Origin: JADHLJ01 sp038146985
Lineage (GTDB): Bacteria > Pseudomonadota > Alphaproteobacteria > Thalassobaculales > Thalassobaculaceae
Reading direction: 5' to 3'
Length of the DNA: 64,000 nt
Assembly (NCBI GenBank): GCA_038146985.1
Contig: JAYQSQ010000013.1
Span: forward strand, 124,001 to 188,000
Of this stretch, positions 56,607-64,000 are shown piece after piece (the stretch's first letter is position 1; each line of letters begins with the position of its first letter). Made by a program: the position numbers and the translations under genes. The notes beneath the pieces were generated by a model. It was not told the DNA's origin and ran no database searches. It saw only the letters and a program-made list of their open reading frames with translations.

Positions 56607-58850
56607 TCACGACAGGATCGAATCATAGGCGCAATCGCCGCCGCCTCGACCAGGTCGTTGACGGTCGCGTTCATCGGGACGATCTGAACCGGCTTCCAGC
56701 CTGATCAGCATCGGCCTGATAATCGTGCCCCCGCCCACCGCTTTGAGCAGCTTGTAGCTGATAGCCGGCCGAGTGCAACGCCGGCATGATCAGCACATTC
56801 GCCGGACCCGACAGGCGGCAGAACGGATAGTTCGAGCGCAGCGACATATCCAACGCGACGTCCACGTTCATTCGCCGTCATACTGAAATCCACATGCCGC
56901 CCGTCCAACGCCCGCACGCCGGCTCGATCCGCTGCATGTGTTCGCGGTGCGGATAGCCGAAATTCGAGAACGACAGCAGGGCCACTTCTCGGCTCGTGTC
57001 CGAAGGCACGGGCGCGTTCCGCCGTCTGAATGGCGATATCGGCAAGCGCTTCGGGGCCCGGCAGCTCGTTGATGCTGGTGTCGGCGATGAACAGGTCGTC
57101 GTCCGGGTGACTACGACGCTACAGGTCATCAGCCGCTGGCCCGGCTTCGTCCAGAACGCGGTGATGTATTCATGGTTGACGCCGAAGCTTCCGGTCAGCG
57201 CCGGTCACCATGGCATCGGCGTGACCGTGGGCGACCATCGAGGCCGCGAAGACGTTGCGGTCCTGATTGATCATTCGCTGCACGTCGCGGAACAGATGAC
57301 CGCCAGCTTGCAGGCGCTTGTAGAGCTTGGTCGTGTATTCCTCGTTGTGCACGGAGAGCCGGGCGTTGTGGGATTCTCCATCCCGCTGGTATCGGAAAGC
57401 CCCAGGCGGCTATGGTCTCTGCGACGGTTTCCTCGCGGCCGATCAGGATCGGCTGGCCGTAACCGCCGGACTTGAAGGCGATCGCCGCGCGGATCACCCG
57501 TTCCTCCTCGCCCTCGGCGAAGACCACCCGTTCGGTGACTGACGGACCTGGCGTAATCCCGCTCAGGGCGTTCGCGGTCGGATTGCGCCGGGCGCGGAGA
57601 GTTTCTTCGTAGGCATGGAAGTCTTCGATCGACGCTGGGCGACACCAGGAATCCATTGCCGCCTGCGCGACCGCCGAGGAGACCTGACGATCAACCGCGG
57701 ATCGAACGGCGCCGGAATGATGGTCGCGTCCGAACTGCAGGGGCCTGCCATAGGCGGCGCTGACCTCGTCGGGAACATCCTCGCGCGCCAGCTCGGCAAT
57801 GGCGTTGAGGCGGCGATCTTCATCGCGTCGTTGATCTCCGCCCGAACGTCAAGGGCGCCCCGGAAGATATACGGAAGCCGAGCACATTGTTCACCTGGTT
57901 CTGGATAGTCCGACCGGCCGGTGGTCGATGGCGTCCGGCCTGATCGACGCGACCTCTTCCGGCGTGATCTCGGGATCCGGATTGGCCATGGCGAAGATGA
58001 TCGGATTGTCCGCCATGGATTTGACCATATCCGCTGAAAACGCGCCTTTGGCCGAAAGTCCGATGAGAATATCGGCGCCGACAGCCGCATCCGCCAGGGT
58101 GCGGGCGTCGGTTTCCACGGCGTGTGCCGACTTCCACTGGTTCATCCCCGCCTCGCGGCCCTGATAGATCACGCCCCGGGAATCGCACATGGTGACGTTC
58201 TCGTGCGGCACGCCCATGGCCTTGATCAGCTCGATCCCAGCGATCGAGGCGGCGCCCGCGCCATTAACCACGATCTTCGCGGTCTTGAGGTCTCGTTTCG
58301 TCAGATGCAGGGCGTTGATCAGCCCCGCGGCCGTGATAATCGCGGTGCCGTGCTGATCGTCATGGAAGACCGGAATGTCGAGCAGTTCCTTAAGCCGTTG
58401 CTCGATGATGAAGCACTCCGGCGCCTTGATGTCCTCAAGATTGATGCCACCGAAGCTCTTGCCTAGAAACCGGACGCAGTTCACCACCTCGTCCACGTCC
58501 TCGGTGTTCACTTCCAGGTCCAGGCCATCGATGTCGGCGAACTTCTTGAACAGAACCGCCTTACCTTCCATGACCGGTTTGGCGGCCTGTGCGCCGATAT
58601 TGCCGAGCCCGAGCACGGCGGTCCCGTTCGAGATGACGGCGACGATGTTGCCTTTGGCCGTGTAGTCATAGGCTTTCGAGGGATCCCTGTTGATCTCCAT
58701 GCAGGGCACCGCGACGCCCGGCGAATAAGCGAGCGAGAGATCGCGCTGTGTGTTCAGCGGTTTGGTGGGAGCGATCTCGAATTTGCCGGGCTTGCCGAGC
58801 GCGTGGAAATCCAGCGCGTCCTGATCCGTCTGTCGCTTGGCGTCGTCCAT
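56607..58850 (-). pseudogene. maeB: NADP-dependent malic enzyme with phosphotransacetylase-like domain (MaeB), 3' half frameshifted
   Basis: Decarboxylates malate to pyruvate, giving NADPH. Residues 1-310 are intact: KPGKFEIAPTKPLNTQRDLS, LAYSPGVAVPCMEI, FHDDQHGTAIITAAGL, VVNGAGAASIAGIEL and MANPDPEITPEEV. From about 57905 the frame breaks repeatedly, yet the fused Pta-like domain can be followed: YIFRGALDVRAEIND, VFAEGEEERVIRAAIAFKSGG, FAASMVAHGHADAMVTG, and the end PMNATVNDLVEAAAIA with YDSILS and TGA (56607-56609). The span of 2244 bases matches a normal 750-residue MaeB. Indels are dense only in the lower half. Confidence 0.85.
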
Positions 58851-59026
58851 AGGAGCGTTTCCCTCGTTGATTATGTGACGACCACCCTGCCGTCATTTGG
58901 TTCTATTGGGGCATGGCGCGAGTTCCGAATCAACAGCGGAAACCGTGCCGGGTAATGGCGGGGCGGCGACGGCACGTGCTAAGGTCCGCCCGGCGTGGCG
59001 CGAAAATCAACGGCAAGTAAGACCCA

Positions 59027-61759
59027 GTGACAGCGGAACACGATCCGGGCCTTGAGAAAACCCGTCCACATGATGGCGGCAATCAAACTGGTGGTGGAAC
59101 GGCCCCGGCGCCCGCCGGCCTGACGCCGATGCTCGCGCAATATTTCGAGATCAAGCAAGCCCATCCCGACGCGTTGCTGTTCTTCCGGATGGGTGATTTT
59201 TACGAGCTTTTCTTCGACGACGCGGTGGCCGCCGCCGGGGCGCTGGACATCACGCTGACCAAGCGCGGTCGTCACAACGATGATGATATCCCCATGTGCG
59301 GGGTACCGTTCCATGCCGCCGATTCCTATCTGGCACGGCTTATCCGCAAGGGTTTCCGTGTCGCCATCTGCGATCAGGTCGAGGATCCGGCGGAAGCCCG
59401 CAAGCGCGGCGCCAAGTCCGTGGTCAAGCGCGCGGTTTCCCGTGTCGTCACGCCGGGCACGGTGACCGAGGACACGCTTCTTGAGGCGCGCAGTCACAAT
59501 TACCTGGCGGGTATCGCCGAGGCGCAGGGAAGCTTCGGCCTTGCCTGGGTCGATGTGTCCACGGGAGCCCTACAGGTTCAGCCCATCAAAGCTCAGGGAA
59601 TTGGCGCGGCCTTGGCGCGGATCGGACCGAGTGAACTTCTGGTGCCGGACCGTCTGTTGGACCGCGATGGCAGCGGGGCGGCAACGGCCGCTCAGCTTGA
59701 CGATTGGCGCGCCGTATTGGCGCCGCTGCCGTCCAGCCGCTTCGACAGCGCCAATGGGATCAAACGGCTGGAAGCTCTGTTCGGGGTCGGCGCACTGGAC
59801 GGGTTCGGGAATTTTTCCCGCGCCGAACTCGCTGCCGCCGGCGCGCTGGTCGACTACCTTGAACTGACGCAACAGGGCCGCTTGCCCAGACTGTCGCCGC
59901 CGAGGCGCTGGACGGTGGGCGGCACGCTTGAGATCGACGCGGCGACCCGGGCCAACCTGGAACTCGTCCGCACCCTATCGGGCGAGCGGCGCGGCAGCCT
60001 TCTCGACACCATCGACCGGACCGTCACCGGCGCCGGTGCCCGGCTGCTGGCCAGCCGGATTTCGGCCCCGCCGACTGATCCGGAAGCCATCGCCCACCGT
60101 CTGGACAAGGTTACTTACTTCGTCGACGCCGAGCGGCTCCGCGCCGATATCCGCGACACGCTGCGCCGCACCCCGGATCTTGAACGTGCCTTGTCGCGGT
60201 TGGCGCTGGACCGTGGCGGGCCGCGCGATCTGGTGGCGATCCGCGATGGCCTGGGCGTCACCGGGGCGTTGCGGGACCGGCTGTTGCGATCGGAGGGATC
60301 AATTGCCGATCCTCCGACGGGCATAAGGGAGATCTGGGAGGACCTTGGCTATCACGAGCCCCTGGTCGATCTGCTGCGCCGGGCGCTTGCCGACGAGCCA
60401 CCATTGCTGGCGCGCGACGGCGGGTTCATCGCGGCCGGCCACGCTCCCGAACTCGACCGGTTGCGCGGTCTGCGCGACGAGAGCCGGCGCCTGATCGCCG
60501 GCCTCCAGCGGCAATATGCGGAGGTTTCGGGAATCGCGTCGATGAAGATCAAGCACAACAACGTGCTTGGGTATTTCATCGAGGTCACGGCCCTGCATGC
60601 CGACAAGCTCATGGGCCACGAGACCTTCATTCACCGGCAGACCATGGCCAACGCGGTCCGTTTCACCACGGTTGAGCTGGGTGAGTTGGAGCGCGATCTC
60701 GCTTCCGCCGCCGACAAGGCGCTGGCGTTGGAGGTCGAAATCTTCGCGGGGCTGGCCGGACAGGTGCTTGAGGCAGCGGATGCCGTCGGCCTTGCCGCCG
60801 CCGCCCTGGCGAGGCTTGATGTCGCCAGTGGTTTGGCGGAACTCGCTGTCGATCGGCGATACGTCCGCCCCCTGGTCGATGACGGGCTCGACTTCTGGAT
60901 CACCGGCGGCCGGCACCCGGTCGTCGAGGCACTGGCGACCGACGGCAAGGCCTTCGTCGCCAATGATTGCGACCTCGCCGAGGAACAGCGGCTGTGGCTG
61001 ATCACCGGACCGAACATGGCCGGCAAGAGCACCTTCTTGCGTCAGAACGCCCTCATCGCCCTGTTGGCGCAGATGGGCTCCTACGTTCCCGCCACCGAGG
61101 CGCGGATCGGAGTCGTCGACCGCCTGTTCAGCCGGGTCGGCGCGGCGGACGATCTGGCACGGGGCCGGTCCACCTTCATGGTCGAAATGGTGGAGACCGC
61201 CGCCATCCTCAATCAGGCGACCGGGCGTTCCCTGGTAATCCTCGATGAGATCGGCCGCGGCACCGCGACCTTCGACGGGCTGTCGATCGCCTGGGCTTCG
61301 ATCGAGCATCTGCATGAGGTCAACAAGTGCCGCACCCTGTTTGCGACCCATTACCATGAGTTGACGGTGCTCGCCGACAAGCTGCCGGCGCTGTCCTGCC
61401 ACACCATGCGGATCAAGGAATGGAAGGACGAGATCGTCTTCCTGCACGAGGTTGCCAAGGGCGCCGCCGACCGCTCCTACGGCATTCACGTGGCCAAGCT
61501 CGCCGGTCTGCCCCCGGTTGTGATCGAACGCGCGGAAGCGGTGCTGGAGCAGCTCGAGAAAGGCGACAAGGCCGGCGCGGCGGGTAGACTTGCCGATGAT
61601 CTCCCGTTGTTTCAGGCGATGCTGGCCCAACCGGCGCCGCGCGCGCCGCGCGGGCCGAGTGCGGTCGAAGAACGGCTTGCCGAGATAAACCCGGATACCC
61701 TGACGCCGTTGCAGGCGCTGGAAGCGCTGTACGAGTTGCGGGGAATGGTGAAAAGCTGA
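59027..61759 (+). CDS. mutS: DNA mismatch repair protein MutS
   Basis: Recognises base mismatches and small loops. The 910-residue protein has the mismatch-binding FFRMGDFYELFFDDA in domain I, the connector and lever regions, and the ABC-type ATPase with Walker A GPNMAGKST at residues 661-669, the MVEMVETAAILNQAT signature, Walker B LVILDEIGRGTATFDG and the ATHYHELT switch. The start is GTG 59027; about 30 N-terminal residues are unconserved. No mutL is present. The frame is clean, in contrast to the region just left of it. Confidence 0.96.
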   Translation: MTAEHDPGLEKTRPHDGGNQTGGGTAPAPAGLTPMLAQYFEIKQAHPDALLFFRMGDFYELFFDDAVAAAGALDITLTKRGRHNDDDIPMCGVPFHAADSYLARLIRKGFRVAICDQVEDPAEARKRGAKSVVKRAVSRVVTPGTVTEDTLLEARSHNYLAGIAEAQGSFGLAWVDVSTGALQVQPIKAQGIGAALARIGPSELLVPDRLLDRDGSGAATAAQLDDWRAVLAPLPSSRFDSANGIKRLEALFGVGALDGFGNFSRAELAAAGALVDYLELTQQGRLPRLSPPRRWTVGGTLEIDAATRANLELVRTLSGERRGSLLDTIDRTVTGAGARLLASRISAPPTDPEAIAHRLDKVTYFVDAERLRADIRDTLRRTPDLERALSRLALDRGGPRDLVAIRDGLGVTGALRDRLLRSEGSIADPPTGIREIWEDLGYHEPLVDLLRRALADEPPLLARDGGFIAAGHAPELDRLRGLRDESRRLIAGLQRQYAEVSGIASMKIKHNNVLGYFIEVTALHADKLMGHETFIHRQTMANAVRFTTVELGELERDLASAADKALALEVEIFAGLAGQVLEAADAVGLAAAALARLDVASGLAELAVDRRYVRPLVDDGLDFWITGGRHPVVEALATDGKAFVANDCDLAEEQRLWLITGPNMAGKSTFLRQNALIALLAQMGSYVPATEARIGVVDRLFSRVGAADDLARGRSTFMVEMVETAAILNQATGRSLVILDEIGRGTATFDGLSIAWASIEHLHEVNKCRTLFATHYHELTVLADKLPALSCHTMRIKEWKDEIVFLHEVAKGAADRSYGIHVAKLAGLPPVVIERAEAVLEQLEKGDKAGAAGRLADDLPLFQAMLAQPAPRAPRGPSAVEERLAEINPDTLTPLQALEALYELRGMVKS

Positions 61760-61777
61760 CGGGCGGGGACCCAGATC

Positions 61778-62935
61778 ATGGACTTCGATTTCACCGAGGA
61801 TCAACGCGCCATCCAGGACGTCGCGCGGCGCTTTGCCGCCGAACGGCTGGCGCCGGGCTTCATGGACCGCGATGCGGGCGGCCCTATGGACCGGGACCTG
61901 ATCCGTGAAATGGGCGCGCTCGGTCTGATCGCCGCCGAGATTCCCGAGGAATTCGGCGGCTCGGGAGTCGACGGCGTGACCGCCGGCCTGATCATCGAGG
62001 CGATCAGCCACGCGGATCTCAATGTCGGTTATGTCCCGCTGCTCACTGGGCTTGTCGGCGCGATCCTGGTCCAGCATGCGGAGCCTGAGACCGCGCGGCG
62101 GGTGGTGGCTGAGGCCTGCGCCGGGGAAACCTTGTTGGCCTTGGCGTTGACCGAGCCGGGCGGCGGGTCCGACGCGGCGAATCTGAGGCTAAAGGCGAGC
62201 CGGACCAATGACGGCTATGTGCTGAACGGGGAAAAAACCTCGATCTCGATGGCGGATCAGGCCGATATGGCGCTGGTTTTTGCCCGGACCGGGACCGAGG
62301 CCGATCGGGCCCACGGCATTTCGGCCTTTCTGGTAGAGTGCGACACGCCAGGGCTTTCGACGACAGCCTTCGATGACCTGGGCTCGCGCAGCGTCGGGCG
62401 CGGCTCCATGTTCTTCGACGACGTGCGGGTCGGCGCGGGCGCGCTGATCGGCGCCGAGGGAGCTGGGTTCCGCCAGGTCATGGGCGGCTTCGACTACTCG
62501 CGCGCCCTGATCGGCCTGATGGTGCTGGGCGCGGCCCGGGCCTCGCTGGATGAGAGCTGGGACTTCGTCCAGGAGCGCCAGGCCTTCGGCAAGCCCATCG
62601 CCGCCTACCAGGGCGTCAGCTTTCCGCTGGCCGAGGCGGAAACCATGATCGAGGCCGCCCGGCTGCTTTGTTACAAGACCCTGTGGCTGCGCGACCGGGG
62701 CAAACCGCACACCGCGGAGGCGGCGATGGTGAAGTGGTGGGCGCCGAAGCTGGCCTTCGATGTCATTCACCAATGCCTGCTGGCCCACGGTCATTCCGGT
62801 TACGGCAAGGACCTGCCGCATCAGCAGCGATTGCGTGACGTGCTGGGGTTACAGATTGGCGACGGCACCGCGCAGATCCAGAAGATGGTGATTGCCCGGG
62901 AAAGGATCGGCCGGGTAGCTCTGGGCAGGGGTTAA
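61778..62935 (+). CDS. Acyl-CoA dehydrogenase family protein
   Basis: A 385-residue FAD-dependent acyl-CoA dehydrogenase. DFDFTEDQRAIQDVARRFAAERL is the usual start; LALTEPGGGSDAANL and YVLNGEKTSISMADQADM form the FAD and substrate region. The C-terminal bundle has GASRASLDES-like and RQAFGKPIAAYQGVSFPLAE segments, and the end carries DGTAQIQKMVIARERIGR. The chain or ring substrate cannot be read. It follows mutS by 18 bases and its stop overlaps the stop of the convergent methyltransferase. Confidence 0.88.
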   Translation: MDFDFTEDQRAIQDVARRFAAERLAPGFMDRDAGGPMDRDLIREMGALGLIAAEIPEEFGGSGVDGVTAGLIIEAISHADLNVGYVPLLTGLVGAILVQHAEPETARRVVAEACAGETLLALALTEPGGGSDAANLRLKASRTNDGYVLNGEKTSISMADQADMALVFARTGTEADRAHGISAFLVECDTPGLSTTAFDDLGSRSVGRGSMFFDDVRVGAGALIGAEGAGFRQVMGGFDYSRALIGLMVLGAARASLDESWDFVQERQAFGKPIAAYQGVSFPLAEAETMIEAARLLCYKTLWLRDRGKPHTAEAAMVKWWAPKLAFDVIHQCLLAHGHSGYGKDLPHQQRLRDVLGLQIGDGTAQIQKMVIARERIGRVALGRG

Positions 62936-63546
62936 GGAGCGGTATTCTTGGCCGTGGGTGCCTTGATCGGTTTACCCTGGCCGAGATGGCTTTTGTCCGC
63001 GCGCAAGCTGAATTTGAACTCCCTGATCACGCCGAGCTGCGTCTTCGATGCCTCGCGCACCTCCTCCATGGTCAACGTGCCGTCATCGATTCTCTTCCGC
63101 CAGGGCGCGTCATAGGTCTGGATCGCTTCCATGGTCACAAAGTTGATGTCCAGCATCAGCGCCAGCAAAGTGATGTTCACGTTGCGCTTTGCCCAATCCA
63201 GATTTTTCGCCCGATTCATCATCTCGAATGTATTGCCCGTGAAGGCGCGGACATGGGTTGGATCGGAGATAAAGGTCGGATGATGGGGATGCGGAACCGT
63301 GATCTCCAGCAGGCCGCCATGCCGCATGAGTCGGTAGAGTTCTTTCAGGATCGCGAAAAAGACCTTGGTTTCCTGTCCGAGATGTTCCAGCACATGGTGG
63401 GCGACCAGTTCATCGACCGAGCTTTCGGCAAACGGCCAGGGCGTTTCTTCCAGGTTCCAGAGCACGTCGGGCGCGCATTCCGGAAACTGGTCGACATTGA
63501 TGTAGCCGTCGAGCTTGTTGAACCCGCATCCGATATTGAGTTTCAT
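62932..63546 (-). CDS. Class I SAM-dependent methyltransferase
   Basis: A 204-residue Rossmann-fold methyltransferase. LNIGCGFNKLDGYINVDQFP is motif I with its acidic partner, WPFAESSVDELVAHHVLEHL is a motif typical of small methyltransferases associated with cell-surface polysaccharides, and LYRLMRHGGLLEITVPHPHH follows. The tail is Lys/Pro-rich. ATG 63546 (MKLNIGC) has GGGG upstream; a GTG five codons earlier is also possible. The acceptor is not known. Confidence 0.82.
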   Translation of the reverse strand: MKLNIGCGFNKLDGYINVDQFPECAPDVLWNLEETPWPFAESSVDELVAHHVLEHLGQETKVFFAILKELYRLMRHGGLLEITVPHPHHPTFISDPTHVRAFTGNTFEMMNRAKNLDWAKRNVNITLLALMLDINFVTMEAIQTYDAPWRKRIDDGTLTMEEVREASKTQLGVIREFKFSLRADKSHLGQGKPIKAPTAKNTAP

Positions 63547-63707
63547 GGCGTCCCCGGTCACACCGGCCGCGTCGGCGGCTTGACGCGATCATAAAGCGCG
63601 ATCACCACGGGCCAAGGCAAATCTCGCGTTTCCCGGTGCCAGGCTTGCAGCCAAGGTGTGCTTCCGTCATGACTTTGTGAGCTTCTCGCGGTTGGAAAGC
63701 AGTCACC

Positions 63708-64000
63708 ATGAATGACGATGCCGTATTGACCCTGGCTGATTGGCGCCGGCGAGTCTCGGATCTCTACAGCCGGATTCGAAGCACCGCCGACCCCCGGCGC
63801 GCCTGGGATCTTTGGCGTGTGACGAGGGATGAGCTTTTCCGCACCCATCCGCAATCGCCGATCGACGCACCGACACGAGAATCCTACGCCGGCATACCGC
63901 TGTTCGACTACGACCCCCAAGTCCGGTTCCTGGTCGAAGTAGAAGCGGTCGACAACGCGCGGGAGGAGACCTGGGACATCGCCGCGGATGGGGCTTTGCG
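63708..64000 (+). CDS. DUF1684-like protein, partial at the window end
   Basis: A reading frame starting at ATG 63708 with GGAAAG upstream runs off the right edge with no stop, giving at least 97 residues. ADWRRRVSDLYSRIRSTADP, DLWRVTRDELFRTHPQSP and IPLFDYDPQVRFLVEVE recall the DUF1684 family. That match is from pattern memory and the rest of the protein is missing, so the family is likely but not certain. It diverges from the methyltransferase gene. Confidence 0.6.
   Translation, partial: MNDDAVLTLADWRRRVSDLYSRIRSTADPRRAWDLWRVTRDELFRTHPQSPIDAPTRESYAGIPLFDYDPQVRFLVEVEAVDNAREETWDIAADGAL

Overview
The window is about 64 kb of GC-rich chromosome, almost fully coding, from an alphaproteobacterium. 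The order Rhodospirillales or a relative is an inference from gene order and families. The signs are a CcrM-type GANTC methyltransferase, a long dCTP deaminase with two DCD-like halves, a ScsB/DsbD-like protein, DUF4169, the block ffh-rpsP-rimM-trmD-rplS followed by leuCDB-asd, and the block argD-argF-hslO. I saw no rRNA, tRNA, CRISPR array, transposase or phage gene.

Layout. 0.3-7.2 kb: soluble lytic transglycosylase, MoaB, two glycosyltransferases of the TIGR04282/TIGR04283 type with a phosphotransferase-fold protein, DUF4169, a PA0069-type radical SAM protein and a LysE exporter. 7.5-9.4 kb: RNase HII and CcrM, whose leader carries four GANTC sites. 9.4-15.9 kb: MFS transporter, hydrolase, rhodanese, acyl-CoA-dehydrogenase-like oxidoreductase, ABM protein and an EAL protein with a degenerate GGDEF domain. 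16-20.7 kb: divergent four-carbon acid sugar genes, otnK-atzG-atzE facing otnI-denD. 21-23.7 kb: exonuclease III and a gentisate pair (hydrolase and dioxygenase) broken by indels. 23.9-25.0 kb: an AT-rich island with a membrane protein of unknown function. 25.1-28.7 kb: ftsY, mtaB, a 2H phosphoesterase and dapF. 28.9-42.1 kb: a dehydrogenase, the ffh operon, a VOC protein, MscS channel, DUF3011 protein, leuCDB and asd. 42.1-50.2 kb: PdxY, CoA ester lyase, lipoprotein, hslO, argF, argD, a small protein, dCTP deaminase and RecX. 51-64 kb: peroxiredoxin, DsbD, YqgE, Ada, DUF4197 protein, malic enzyme, MutS, acyl-CoA dehydrogenase, a methyltransferase and a gene running off the end.

How the genes work together. 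FtsY and Ffh are the two SRP GTPases, with mtaB, rimM, trmD, rpsP and rplS as translation neighbours. DapF and Asd belong to the lysine/diaminopimelate pathway, LeuCDB to leucine and ArgD/ArgF to arginine. Gentisate dioxygenase and its FAH-family neighbour would turn gentisate towards pyruvate and fumarate. OtnK, OtnI and DenD would handle erythronate or threonate. MutS, Ada, ExoIII, RecX and RNase HII cover DNA and R-loop repair.

Two things need care. First, many genes carry single-base indels clustered by position, not by gene: 22.3-23.6 kb, 37.6-39.2 kb, and densely 53.4-57.9 kb. Conserved protein resumes in another frame after each one, so sequence error is more likely than decay, and genes there are marked as disrupted. 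Second, three intergenic spacers (20.7-21.1, 30.0-30.3 and 40.76-40.9 kb) carry one family of short hairpin repeats whose stems covary. This family and the AT-rich island are the least explained parts of the window.
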